Source of the DNA: Adenophora triphylla var. japonica
Taxonomy: Eukaryota > Streptophyta > Magnoliopsida > Asterales > Campanulaceae
Direction: 5' to 3'
Assembly (NCBI GenBank): GCA_022495995.1
Contig: JAFEMH010000341.1
Coordinates: 558,001 to 622,000, forward strand
Length of the DNA: 64,000 nucleotides
Both the position numbers and the translations under genes were made by a program. This document shows positions 31,969 to 44,600 of this stretch, one piece after another; within the stretch, counting starts at the first letter, position 1, and the number at the start of each line of letters is the position of its first letter. The notes beneath the pieces are model-generated. The model made no database searches. It had not been told where the DNA came from and saw only the letters and a program-made list of their open reading frames with translations.

Positions 31969-33475
31969 ACTTGGCCACCACTTGAGCTTTGAGGCTTAGT
32001 GGGTCCAGAGAGGTGCTTCAAGAGGTATTCATAAGCCTTGTGACCAAAATCTCCACATTTTACACACTTATTCAAAATAGGTTGTGAGGAGGTAGGTGAG
32101 TTGATATCCAATTTGATAAATGATTAAGAAGATCTTGAAGTTTGAGCATGAATAAAATCTTTGGGCACAAAGGTGTTAGTGCTTCCTTTGCTGATAGGTT
32201 GCATGTGCTTAGAAATACCTTTAGCGGTTGGAGCAACCTTATCGGTTAGGACAACTTTACTGGTGACCGTTCTCTGACAGGTTGTTGTCTCATGACCGGT
32301 TACAGATGCTTTACCGGTTGAGGTTTCCAAAACTGCAACATCAATGTAAATACCAGCTTTACTGTCACAATCACTAAGTAGGATATATGGTCCCACTTAG
32401 GATCAGCTACCTTAGTCTACTTAGACTTGTTCTTGTCAACCTTCTTGACCTTGATATGTTCCTTCACTTTTGGGTAAGTAAGAGGAACAACACCAAAAGT
32501 ACGAGTAGTACTTTTCTTCAGCAGATCAGATGGACTATCATCAAACTTGTCCATCAAGTTCTCAGTAACAGATTTAATAAATGACTTGTCATTGCAGTCC
32601 TTGTTGCTGGAGTTAAATCCTAAACCAGATTGGTCAGTATAAGACATTTAGTCTTTTAGGAATGTATCAACAACAACATTTGATTTAGAATAAGAATCAA
32701 TAGTCTTGGTGAGAGAATTGTTCCTTGAAGCTAAATCAACAATTTGACTAAGACATATATTAAGTCTGTTTTTGAGATCTTGATTTTCTTCCCTCAACTG
32801 GTTAGACTCAAGCATGTTTTCTTTTAAAAATTTTATTTCTAATTTAAGCGAGTCATTTTCAGTTGAGATCCTTTTGAAATCAGCAGCCATAACTTTGTGA
32901 ACATCATTTAGTTTTTCAAAATCATAAAACAGTTCATTCATCACCTCTGCCATATCATACTTAGAAAGTTTAGGCATATGATCAATGGTTAGTTGAAAAG
33001 TTGAGGATGTTGTTTCAAATTTGGGATCAAAATTAGGTAAGGAGGATGTCGGTTGAGAACTTATGTCGGCTAAGGTCTTCTAGAATTGGATCGGTCGAGG
33101 TTCAAACACAGTTTGGGATTTGTATGTCATCGGTTGGGCTTGTGTCTGATAGGTCGGTTGCATCCATTTCATCAATAGCTTGAGAGTTGGAGGGGTTTTT
33201 CTTTGACCATAGAGAGCTCCTCCTATATTCTGAATTTTAAAGTTGTAGGGATTCTCAGCCCTAGGTATAGGTTCAACATAATATGACAAGGGAGATTTCA
33301 TGGGTGTGGTAGTGTCATTGTACGTGCTTGACTGGTCAATGGAATTCTTATAGATGGGTGACTGAAAGGGAGTTGGTCCAGTTTCTGTTCCATCAAGGGC
33401 CACAAAACTAAATTCAGCTTCTTCATCTGAGTCAGCATTATCATCCTCTGAATCAATTTCAAACCAAACAGGCAT
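31969..33475 (-). pseudogene. gag: Element B Gag distal part: coiled coil and second knuckle
   Basis: It contains an acidic block (about 33475-33400) and a coiled coil at 32977-32648 (KLNDVHKVMAADFKRISTEN). A Thr/Ser-rich stretch with repeated ACCGGT sites follows (32396-32124). The knuckle-like CVKCGDFGHKAYEY near 32040-32075 has its last Cys replaced by Tyr, so it should not bind zinc normally. The layout is the same as in element A. Confidence 0.72.
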
Positions 33476-34576
33476 AGCCTTTTATGTTCCTTTTTCGGCT
33501 ATTAGGCTCTTGGATCTAGGATTTTTCCTGAATGGTTTCTTCCTAAATAATTCATACTTAGGTTGAGGGCATGAAGCAAAGTGGCCAGGTTTCAAACAGT
33601 TGTAGCAAACGAACTCACCTTGGGCATTTTTGCCATCAGTTGAGGATTGGCCAAATCATTGGAAATTTCCAAATCTTTGAAAAGAAAAAGGTTTGGAGTG
33701 GAAGGGTTTGTTGCCATATTGCTGGGATTTCTTAAAGTCTTTAAAATTTTTATAATTTATGGCAAAGGCAGCAAATTCATCTTCCCCAGAAGGTTTGTTG
33801 TAGGGGAGTTATTGGCAGATAGGTTATTAAACAAGGAAGAGCCTGGGAAGATATCAGGCAGAGAAAGATTTTTGAATTGTTTTCAAACTCCACCAAGCCT
33901 GTTGAGGTATTCCTCATACTTAAATAAAGTGGAAACAATATTCTGAATGTGAGTCTTATCTAAGTCTCTGCATTATTTTAGAATAGCTACATTAACATGC
34001 CATAGATGTCCAAGAGAATCAAGGAAACGCATGTTAAGATCTTTCATTATGTATATTCTACCTAAAGATGCACAAGAGTTATTTACCTCACAGAATCGGT
34101 CATATGTTTCTCTAAGGGACTCACTTGGGTTCTTCTTGAAGGATTCGAACTCAGCTATAATTTTTTATAGCTGGTTGTCCATTGCCACTTGATCGCCTTC
34201 AAAGTATCTTAGAATACTTCGCCAAACTTGCTGAGCAGTCTCATAGTTCTGTACATGCTTGTACATCCTATTATCTAGACCAGAGGTCAGAATGTGCATA
34301 GCCTTTTTGTATAGGGCTACACATATCTAATCATCTTCGGTCCATTCTTCACGAGTCTTGGGAACAAGAGTTTCATAAACTTTAAACTCTTGTACCGATG
34401 ATCTATCGGCATGATACATGAGAAGAGTTTTGGGGGCTATTGGCATTATACAGTCATTAATCTGTCATCAATTGAATTCATGTACCGCATAATTCCGTTT
34501 ATCCATACTGGAAATTCATTTTAATTTAACATGGGTATTGTTGCCATGTTCCATGATTGCTTGAGTTTTCCCGCCA
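33476..34576 (-). pseudogene. gag: Element B Gag, N-terminal part and first knuckle
   Basis: ATG at 34576 (MAGKLKQSWNM). Motifs ESLRETYDRF and MRFLDSLGHLW match the copia Gag core seen in element A. Many in-frame stops interrupt it. The knuckle CYNCLKPGHFASC (about 33570-33610) has HX3C spacing, one residue shorter than CCHC consensus, compared with FASEC in element A. Confidence 0.8.
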
Positions 34577-34632
34577 TTGGAATCGGCAATTCAAGCTGTG
34601 AAGGTTGGAAAAATATTTTTCAAAAATTGAAA

Positions 34633-34644
34633 GCTCTGATACCA
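34633..34644 (-). other. Element B primer-binding site, initiator tRNA-Met
   Basis: The minus strand reads TGGTATCAGAGC, two bases inside the LTR end. Same type and spacing as in element A. Confidence 0.95.
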
Positions 34645-34646
34645 AT

Positions 34647-36359
34647 TGTTAGCCCCAATTGGTAGGAAAACAGGCTAGAGGGGGTGAATAGCCTGATTAA
34701 AAATCTTTTGAAAACCTTTTGAAAATAGCCAAGTAACTTATTAAAAGCTAAACCCATTTTAACCGGTTACGCAGCGGATAGTATATTACCGGTTTACTCA
34801 CTCAAATTGGTTTGGTAAAAAAATCGTTTCAAAGTAAGTTAAAATATCAAGCAAAATGTATTCCAGTAAGTAAGGCAAAACAAGGCAATAAGAATTCAAA
34901 GGTTGTAACCGTTGATAGAGCTCAACCGGTTATAAGACAAGATGAAATGAGCAAACACACAAGCAAAGGGACACATGTATTTAGAGAGGTTCACAGTGTT
35001 AACTAACTGCTACATCCTCTACCAAGTTTGGTCAGAACTTGGATTTGTGAAAATGTGCACTATTAATGTTCACTAGTCTATTACAAGTTTCAAGCCTTAA
35101 CCTGCAAGGAATATTGAAGGATGCCTAACGGAAAGTGATCACTAATGGATCGTGGTACAAGTTTGACCAAGTGTTTTCAATAGATGTGTTCACAAGTTGA
35201 ACTAATTTCTCTTCGGTGTTTAGTGTGATCAATCAATGTGTTACAGACTTAGTCTTATTGGGGAATACTTACAAGAATTAATTGAGTGTGAAAAGTGTTT
35301 GTCATAATAAATGGTCTATTGAATACAAGGACTGAATGTCTTGAACTTGAATGCTTGAAGGATTTCACCACTTGCAGTTCTTAACAATTATACTCTCAAA
35401 GTCTTCAATGCACCAACCCTCTTCAATGCTGTTAGTAAGGTATTTATAGTTGTCTACAAATTGATTTGTTGTCTTTGAAGGGTTGAAGGGATGACATGGA
35501 CTAACAAGCATTAAATTAAAATATCTTCTTATTTAAATGCTTAAGATCTTGAAATACAGCCATGCTTAAATTATCCACAGGGTAAAGATGTTGTTGTGAG
35601 TACTGGTAACTTGAACATTCTTTGAAGTAGTTACTGAAAAGGCAATATCATGGTCTTCATTGTAACTTCTCTACCAACATTAGCTAAGAGGGTGAGAGCA
35701 ATTAATGTAAGGTCAACTGATGGAGGCTTGTTGAGGAAGCTTGACCGACTTCAGTAACTGATGGAATGCATAACCGGTTGATAGTCTGACTGGTTGAATA
35801 TAATTAATTAAAGTCATGACCTGTCAATATAGTCAACCAGTTATGACCTTTGGCAGGTTGAACAAGTTAACAAATTCTCCTTGGGAATAGTCAAGGTCTT
35901 CAGTCATCTTTGAGAAAATACAAGTATAAAAACACTGGCACTAGCAATAAGGGGATCCTAAGGATAGATAGAAAATTTTAAGTAGTCTAGTTAAAATTAG
36001 GGGTCCTCAATAATGTTTTTATTATTGGGATTAAGCAATTCCTAATCTGTACATATATTTAACTAACATCTGGCGATTGGACAACTTCATTGGAAATGGC
36101 GTGGAACCTTTACTCTGACATTCGAACGGTTATGTCTCCCACAATTTCCAATTCAGGTAAGGATTAGGAGTAGTATAAAAGGAAGGATTATTTTCCTTTT
36201 CAAACTTTACAATCCTCAAGCATTCAAATACTCCATCAAGAACAAAGGCAAGGAATTCATTTTTCTGGCGTAATCAAGCATTCTGTTTCGTTGTTGAACT
36301 CCATATTCCCCCAAATCAACAAGGTACCCTTCAATTTCTATGTATTAGGTTTAATTTCA
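34647..36359 (-). repeat. Element B 5' LTR
   Basis: It starts TGTTAGCCCC beside the PBS. The right end is set at TTTCA (36358-36359) by comparison with the 3' LTR and its PPT; it is uncertain by some 15 bp because the flanking T/C-rich bases also align. The length is 1713 bp. TATA box on minus at 35441-35448. An ACCGGTTGA cluster lies upstream at about 35775-35870. Confidence 0.87.
35441..35448 (-). promoter_or_regulatory. Element B 5' LTR TATA box
   Basis: The minus strand reads TATAAATA, preserved at 5477-5484 in the 3' LTR. Confidence 0.6.
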
Positions 36360-36392
36360 AATTTCTTCTTTTATTCCGCCATGGCTAGAAAC

Positions 36393-38645
36393 TTTGGATT
36401 CGTGATAGGTGTTAGGTATGGGTACAATTGTGTAAACCTAGGATTTACAAGAGGTTAGAGGGTCCATGGAGAGAGTTGACCCGAGGGGAATGTATCACCA
36501 TCTTAAATAGGTGGAGCTTGTTTTACGACGAGGTAGGGTTCCCAGTTGGTGAGAGTATGGGGAGTTTGGAAGCAGATTTGTCTATTCAATAAACTGATAG
36601 ACCACCTCATAATCTTCTACATTAAGACCAATAAACCTCCTTTTCCTATAGTGAGATTAGCCTTCCCAGGGGAATATAGGTCTTTCTTAGATAGCTTGGA
36701 ACATACTTCAACTAGGTCAGATTCCCCTATTTCTGTGTCTTCTGTAGATATGGCAGCTCAACAAGCTACTGCTTCTACTTCGTCAAGCTCCCCCTCAAGC
36801 ATCATTGTGGACAAGTTTTGCTCGACCATGGTTCCAGGTCACAATGAGAGGTGGTATGTGGCCCCCATGCTGGCCATAGAGAAGAAAAATGCTGAGTCCC
36901 ACGTCAAAATCCTTCATGACTTCTTCGAGGTCCCTAGAGAAGATTTCCACTTGACCCATTTCACCGAGAGGCAAAGGAAGGCCCAATCTTGGATGCACTT
37001 TGGCCTGAGAAAAACTAATGTAGCCTTCTGCTACGACCAACTCTAGGTCGGCCTACGCCTACCCCTTGATCCTTTCATATGTGAATTTCTTGAGTGCTGA
37101 GCCATTGTCCCCATGCAATTGGGAACCAATACGATTAGGGTACTAGGGTGCTTTTCCATGGTGAGTAGGTTTGTGGGGTACGAACCGTGCATGCATGTCT
37201 TCAGGAGGTTTTTCAAAATAGTTATGAATGAGAAAACCTTCGGAATTAGTACACCTGCCAAAGCCCCAAAGCTATTCATCAACTTGCCCGATAAGGTTTC
37301 TGGGTGGAACAGTCATATGATTTTGGCTGAGAGTAGGAAGGGATAGGAGTTCCCCTTGCCCGAGGCAGATATAGAGCCAATGAGGGAGGAAGATTATTGG
37401 GTTCCAAAGTGGAGTGATGAACTCACTCGTAGGTTGACGTTGGTGGCTCGGAGGAGCACTATAAGTTGGGCCACCCTTGGGTCGGATAAATACTTCTTTA
37501 TTTAGGGTGGAATGATGCTGGGTGGTGATGGAGAGGTAGCCCCCCTTGTCCCAATAATCTGTAGTATTAGGTACCCAAATTGGGTGATACACGAGAGGGA
37601 GAGGTATAAATCCCAATGCCACTTCTACAAGAAGAAATCGGGCCACTGAAGGGGCCTATTTCATTATGGCGGTTAAGTGTTTAACTTGCTTTGATATTTA
37701 TGTAATTTCTCTGTCATTTTGCTCGTATTTTGCTTTGCTAAATATTTCCCTTTGATCATGCAGTTTTTACTCCCAAACAAGATGCACAGATGAATAGAAT
37801 CGTCGACCTTGGTGATAGGAGGAGAAATAAGAAGGGTCATGTAGCTGCTAATGCCCGGGCTAGTAGAGAGAAAGAAGCGATGGATCGCAATGCCTTGCTC
37901 CCCAAGGCTGGAGTTGGAATGATCCAAGTGGATGGGACCGGGAAAGTAGAGCCCATCGAGCACTAACATTAGGTGGAGGTCTATGGAGAAGAGAGGGAGG
38001 TTGACCAATCGACCGAGAATGCGTCGGGCTCCGAGCCCAGGTAGGAATCGGCTGGGGCAGACCCCCATAATATTGTAGACTTGAAGCTCGAAATCGATGA
38101 GCTAGAAGAGATTGATGTCGACCCACCTCTTGGCCGGATCAGGAAGAGGTCTCATGTCGACCAAGGACTTAAGCAGGCTGGTACCTCTGGAGCAGTTGGC
38201 TCCACTTCAAGCCTTCCTCCCCTCCAAGCTCCCTTTCCTAGAAGCACTGAAGAAGTACAAGCCGTTGTGGTGAGGTTAAGCGATGTCCCCCCTCTCACGG
38301 GCATCAACAGCTTGAGTCGCCAATACCCCGAGTTGGGTTTGGGACAAATTGTTGTGAGAAGGTCCACGACCAAGGACTTGTTGGCCCAATTTGTGGAGGA
38401 AGGACTTACTCCTGAGGAGTACAGTGATAGGTCTGGCCTTCTTGCTTTCGAGGAAACCCTTTGTACTTTTCATACTTTTTATTTTTTCTCTTTGTTCGCC
38501 ATAACTTTGGTCGTCATTTCTCTAACTGTCATTCCTTGGTAGTGCAGTCTCTTGCCCTGACGGAGCAGGCTAAGTGCAGCTGGCGGGCTGCCATTGATAA
38601 GGATCAAATTGCCTCCGCCAACTATTCTCGGAAGGCAAGGGAGGC
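36393..38645 (+). pseudogene. Element E antisense extra ORF (gypsy-type transposase-like domain), 5' part
   Basis: The plus strand gives protein fragments of the plant family known in Pfam as Transposase (putative) gypsy type: RLAFPGEYRSFLDSLE, then VGLRLPLDPFICEFL, LGTNTIRVLGCFSMVSRFVG and HVFRRFFK. A charged middle and the start of a coiled coil follow (QAKCSWRAAIDKDQ). Frames shift several times and stops occur at 37046, 37346 and 37646. Element D interrupts it at 38645 and the ORF resumes at 56923. In Tat elements this type of ORF is antisense to gag-pol and lies before the 3' LTR; here the facing integrase at 58370-59425 is on the minus strand, which fits. Despite the family name no transposase activity is implied. 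Confidence 0.65.
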
Positions 38646-39187
38646 TGACGCGCCCCGAACCGTGGTCCTACTTGGCCACACGCCGGGACACGCTCTGAAG
38701 ACGCCTTTTTAAATAAAAAACTTTCGAAATGTCATTTCTAAAGTTATCACCTTCAAAAACCTATTTAACGTAAAGGAACTTTTATAAACATTTCAACTAA
38801 AGGTAAAACCATCTACTTCTACTTCAAAAACCAACTCACACCACTTTCAAACCATTTACAACCCTTTACAAACCACACACAAACTCTTTACAAACCAAGG
38901 AACATAGGTTCCCAAAATATAAAATATTTACATCCCTTTAAAAGTTGCAAAATAAGGACAACAAATCAAGTATAGGAATACTACCCCAAGGTTATACATT
39001 TACATAATGTAACCTTACAAAATACCTTTTCCAAATACAATCCCATCTAGGTGCCCTCTCGGTGCTCAACGTGTTCTAGCCCCTGGCTTGGCTCTATCTA
39101 AGAAAGCAATAAAAGGACGGGATGAGGAAAATCTCAGCAAGTTATTATCTATGCAACAATATGATATGCAATCACATTAGGAAAGCA
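38646..39187 (-). repeat. Element D 3' LTR, left segment
   Basis: Matches 54434-54973 of the 5' LTR with scattered changes. It stops at the insertion point of element C, ending with target copy AAGCA (39183-39187). Confidence 0.9.
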
Positions 39188-41647
39188 TGTAACGACCCTA
39201 ACCCTAGGCCCTAATTTTAATATCATATTGTGTGCTTTTATTATTATTGTTAATATTATGTGTCCATTTTTTTTATATACTTGATTTCTTATATTAGGAT
39301 AAAAGGATAGGAAAATAAATTAATGCTCTAAAGGAAAAATAAAAATAGAAATTTGTTAAAAGTATGAGGAGGTTAAATTGTGTAGAATAAATAATGGAAA
39401 AGAAAAAGGGGTTTCATTTAATTGTTGAAAGCCTAGGTAGTGTGGAAGGGGGGCCATGATACTTTCCCCTAATTCCCTCCTTCTTTGGCCCCTAAAGTCA
39501 AACACCACCTTACCTCCCCATGCCTCCTCTTACTCCTTCCATACTCCCTATATTCACCTCCCTCTTTCTTCTTCATTTTACTTCTTTCACTTTTCCCATG
39601 GAAGCTTTGTGAAAGCCTCTCATTCCAAGAGTTCCTACCAAGTTCATTTCTCAACCATTTTCAAATCCAAGTGTCCTTTTGTGAATGGTACATCTAAAGG
39701 AGTTGATCAAGCCTAGAAAAGCTTCATTTCATCTTGTATTAGCTAAGGTGAGTTATTATGACCCTTCCCTTCTATTTGATACTCATGAACTATGGATATT
39801 GTTATTGTTATTATGATGATTGTTAATGCTTTAGAAACCTTCTTGGGAGTTGAGGAATGGATTTATGTTATGGAGGGATGTGATTGTTGATAAAGGAAAA
39901 AGAACATGGTTGGATTGGGGGTAGAAGGGTTAAACATGAAATGGGTGGAGTTAGATTAGAAGATTTTAGCTTGAAATAAGATAATGAAATGGGTGGGAAC
40001 TTAAGAGGTAAATAATCTAAGTCTATATTATTTTGGGTTTAGATGATTTAAGATGAGATATGTAAGGTTAGAAAATCCTTTTGGTGTTCATGAAAATAAG
40101 GAAGATTTAAGGGAAAAGAAACTATGTAAAAAGGAGTTGGAAATTCGAGTGTTGCTGGAATTGGTCATGGGCGGTCGCCCATGGGGGCTTGAGCGGCCGC
40201 CCATGTAGGCAGAATCATGGTCCTCAGTTTTCCCTTCTTGGGCAGTCGCCCAAGTGACCTTGTGCGGTCACCCAACCCAGCAGAACACCTTGCACCCTTG
40301 TGAAACCTCTTGTGGGCGGTGGCCCAAGAGGCGAGGGCGGTCGCCCATGTCCCCAGGAATTTTCCCACTTCCCTTTCTCGCTGATTTCTCCCTAGCGACT
40401 ACCTAGCTTGATCCCTAACCAGTATAAAGTAGTATAATCTAATCCAAACCGGATATGAACTAATCCTTTTAACCTAGGTTATGCATAGAACATTTGTATC
40501 ACTTAATGACATCTTAAATGGGTTAAAAAGGAACTTCGAAAGCACTTTAAGTCCGACTCAGGAATCGTTTGGCAGTCTAGTTTGACCATTTATCAAATGT
40601 AACTTCCACTTGGTAAATTGAGTTGGGACCTTCATGGGGGCCATATATTGTTGTATAATGACTATGTAGGGTGGATTGATGATACTTCATTGCCTTACTT
40701 GAGTTTATATTTATTGTTTATATTATGCATAGTGTGTTGAATAATTGTTGCACTATGATATTGGTTGTACATGAGTATATTTTACCATGTGGCTACATTG
40801 TTTATCCCTTTGTGTCGATTATGTTTCAAGTAACTATTATGTGCTTGATAATGTGTTAATCAGCTGATGTTGGGGGTATAACATAATACGATCAATTATG
40901 GAAGTGTGACCTAATGTGATCGGATTATGTTATATCTGTGGCCGTCCCCTCCTGTGGCCACAGGTTGGGGTATAGCATCTGTAGTGAGCCAAAAGCCTTA
41001 CAGAGTTGCTACTATCTTATTTGGTTCCCTGAAAAATGGGTCTTATAAGATGTGAGTATTGCTTAAGCAGCTCACTGTAAGATTGGAGTATTATTATACC
41101 CAATGTTGTACGACTATTGTTCAGACGGAAAAAGGTAAACCAAGGTAATGTAAGGTGTTTACAGCTTTTCCAATGTGTTATATGCGACTTGTTATGTGTT
41201 GCATTTTATTTGGCATATTGCTGCATTCATAATAGCTTGCTGAGATTTATTCTCACCCCTCTCCCTTTAATGTTTTAGATTCCGAGACAGGCGGACCGGC
41301 CAAGTAAGGGCGGTGAGGAGTTTGGAAGTGATAATTTGGGAAGTGTCTGGGTATATATAGGTTGGCATCGAAAGTGTATTTTGATATAATTAATTTATGG
41401 AGTTTGTATTTATAAATCCTAATTTTATGTTAAACCCGATAACTTTTTGTAACTAAACACTTTCTTACTGTCAAAGATAGTCACTATTTCTCCATTATGG
41501 AAAGGTGTAGAGTTATTTTGAAATGGTTATAACAATTGTATTTATGTTTGAAATTCAAATAAAAGTTTTAAAAGTTTAGGAAATTTGGGTTAGTTTGAGG
41601 ATGCTCCATCTCGGGACACGTGTAGGTTCCGGGTCGGGGGTCTCACA
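39188..41647 (+). repeat. Element C 5' LTR
   Basis: TGTAACGACCC to CTCACA, 2460 bp. It contains a cluster of six GGCGGTCGCC-type palindromes (40166-40352). A TATATATAG box lies near 41352, about 295 bp before the end. It differs from the right LTR at only a few positions by eye. Confidence 0.95.
40166..40352 (+). promoter_or_regulatory. Palindrome cluster in element C 5' LTR
   Basis: Six near-palindromes share a GGGCGGTCGCCC core. They include CATGGGCGGTCGCCCATG (40166-40183, 8-bp arms) and CTTGGGCAGTCGCCCAAG (40237-40254). Flanking arm bases differ between copies but stay complementary. The right LTR has the same cluster at 46446-46630. Confidence 0.6.
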
Positions 41648-41648
41648 G

Positions 41649-41661
41649 TTGGTATCAGAGC
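41649..41661 (+). other. Element C primer-binding site, initiator tRNA-Met
   Basis: TTGGTATCAGAGC one base after the LTR end. Confidence 0.95.
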
Positions 41662-44600
41662 TCGGTTAGAGTTCTTGGGTAGAGTCTAGCTGAGTGAGAG
41701 TGTTTGATAACTGACGTCGAGGGTTTAATGCAGGAATTTGTTCAATGACAGAAAACGATAATGACCAACCAAAGAATCAAGGAAATGTGAGCAATATGGA
41801 GAGATAGATTCCTCCACGATCATTTGAGGTATATTACCTGTCTCCGGAGTTAGGGGTCATACTTTTATAAATCCCTGGTTATTTCATTCTCATGTGGCAT
41901 TACATTTCGTTTTATTTGCATAAATGGCCCGAGAGTTGCCTTATGTACTGGAGGTTCTACTCCGATGGGAGAGTACCTCGAATCATCCTTGATTATCATG
42001 GTAGTTGTGATTAAGTGGGCATGGATTGCCGGTGGATATGGTAGATATATCAATCCGTGAATTATTGTTATATTGACCTGAATTGATTGAGTAGTTGTTG
42101 TGTTTGGGGAGGACTGTCGCAAGAAGCGAGTCTCCTTATCTATGTTTGATTTGCCTCTGTGTGTGGTTGAGGTGGATAAGTCATTATTTGCTATTATGTC
42201 ATATATGCGTAAATGTCGAAAGTAGGGCATAAGGAATGTGAAGGTTCTTGGGGTTATGTTTTATATTTGAATAAAAGACACTTGAATTATCTCATGTATC
42301 GGTGGTAAATGAATTTGTGAACTCTTAGTTGAGGTTAGGTATATGGCCTAATGAAGAGTGGTTTATGGTTGTATAATTGCATGAGTATTTATTCATTGGT
42401 GCCTCATGGTGGAGACTAGATATATGAGACTAGTATTGAAAGTGATAGTCTAAGTGGGATTATAGGGTTTATAAGATATCACGAGTACGAATCCTTATAG
42501 AATTGACATATATTTGCCGTATGTGCTATAAGTATATCCTCTAAGAAAAGATTGATTGTATTACTGCTACTAATTTGAGTAGGAAATCAGATAGTCTTGT
42601 AGGTGATATCACCCTATAAGTTGACTAAGTGGTGTTTTCCATGTGAGTTTCAAAATGGGTGCCATCAGGTATCATGCCAGGATATTGAGGCTTTGAGTTG
42701 ATATAAGGTACTATTTTAGTATTCGGATCCCTAGATAGAGGACACTAATTGGGATGATGGAATTAATGATTTAACTTGTGAAATTATTTGATAAAGAAGA
42801 TAATTAGTTTAGCGAATCTCCGTAGGGATAAATTAGTACTATTTTAGAAAAGATGATACTTGGTGGTTATCTATAGTTTAGGGAGATCTCAAATTAGTAA
42901 CTGTGAAGAATAAGTATTCGTTATAACTTGTTGATAAATTGTATGACTGATTTTAGAAACTAGTAGGATACTCAATGGTTATTAGTTGAATTTTTGGGGT
43001 GTTACAATTACAGTGAATAATTGTTGTAAGGATATACTTAAGACAACATTTGTATCTAGTATGACCGTTTTGATTTGTAGTTGTGTATTATTTATGGAGA
43101 GGTAATTAGGGTAAATGTGAAGAAGTATAATAGATGTAGTTACCTTGGTGACTTATGGGATCAACTTCAGAATTGATAATATATGTATAAGGTTTGTTTT
43201 GAGAAACGATTATCATTAGTTAAGAATATAAAATGAGGATAAATAGGATTGGAAGACAGGATACTTTAGGATAATTACACCCTATATGTTGACTTAGTTG
43301 CGTGACTAATATAGGAGATTGGTGTGATGCTTGTGAGAGATTGGCGTTATGCGGATTTTTAGTTGTTGATGGTTATCGAGAGGTAAGTTAGTTTACACCG
43401 TTAATGTTTAATCACAATTTGGGGATGATTGATCTACGTGAGTTCCGATTATATTTTCTTATTAGGAAATCATGGTAATTGAGCGGAAACTGGAGGTATG
43501 CAATACATTGTTACTAAGTACAATACCAATATTAAAGGTAGGGAATAGATGACTCAAATTAAGTAAAAGTGTTGAATATACAACTTGAGGAATTATTGGA
43601 TTGAGGATGATTTACCTAGTTTATAATCTTAATGATTGTTTTAGTGTTATTTATCGGAGATAGTAATAGTATTGCGAGATTGTGTTTTCTTATAGAGAAA
43701 TTAACTAAGTATAAATATTATAAGTGGTGGCTATACTATAAAAAGAGGTCAAACAAGAATATTATGTTGGAATTGTTTAAATGTGTTTTAAAACTTGGAA
43801 GTGTGTGTCGAACTTCGGGGTGAGCATTTGTACCCTTCGGGGATAATTGATTCAATAAGGTCAGTGAACCGTTTTTGTGCACATTAAAATCTGTGAGTAA
43901 TTTAATTATCTACCACTGGTATGGGACGGTTGTGGATAATTAGATCACTCGAATTAGTTTTGTTTAGCTTATCCATCTTTTGAAATTTCTTAAAAATTTG
44001 AGTGGTTTAGTTAATTAAAACTGGTATGGGACGGCTTTAATTAAATAAACCATTCGAGTCTCATTGGATCTCTTTTAAATATATCCTCTGTAATTCTGAA
44101 AGATGTTGTAAAATTTAGAAAGACATGTTATATTAAAGTATAGTTCGTACAGAAGCAAGTAGAAAGGCAATCTAGCTCCTCTATAGTGATTGATTATATT
44201 AAAGTTTTGATCCGAGAAATGATTCGATAAATTGTGGGGTGGTTAATGTGACGGTCGCAGTAGACTCGGTTTTTGTTTTGGAGTTGGATCGGCTCCGTTG
44301 TGGGCGGCCAACCATTTGATTGAATATTGATCTGTCACTGAACCTGAGCTTGATTAGAGCATTGAATTATGATATATAGTCGACTAGTATTCCGTTTATG
44401 GGAATCATGGTCTTATTAGCATGTTTACATTTATTATGTCATAGGCAGTTACTTAATGTTTGTATCATGAGAATTGAGGATGAGATAATGGAAATAACGC
44501 GTTTCAAGCGAGTTAAGACATAAGGTGGTTTGATCATAAATGTGAAAATAGAAATTTGATGTTAGAAGCTTTATTAAAATATGTAGAGTTCTAGATTGAA

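Larger units (their letters stand above)
5394..36359 (-). mobile_element. Element B: SIRE-like Ty1/copia retrotransposon with env-like ORF, split by element F
   Basis: The 5' LTR and PBS are at the right (34633-36359). Gag, protease, integrase, RT and RNase H run leftward to 28563, followed by a spacer and an extra ORF starting at 27636. Element F (10426-27599) interrupts that ORF, which resumes at 10425 and ends near 6536. A PPT and a truncated 3' LTR follow (5394-6397). Without F the internal region is about 11 kb, long for copia but in keeping with SIRE/Maximus elements, which carry an extra env-like ORF. Homologous LTR segments at both ends confirm that the two halves belong together. All genes are broken. 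Confidence 0.87.

Noticed and set aside
36361..36375. Extension of element B's LTR beyond 36359 because pyrimidine-rich bases still align with the PPT side of the 3' LTR
   Set aside because: The aligned bases on the left are the PPT, which should not be part of the LTR; the similarity is probably composition. Boundary left at the CA.
39456..39716. 86-residue plus-strand frame present in both element C LTRs
   Set aside because: Identical only because LTRs are copies. It is low complexity, with no homology recognised and no reason to expect a gene in a Tekay-type LTR.
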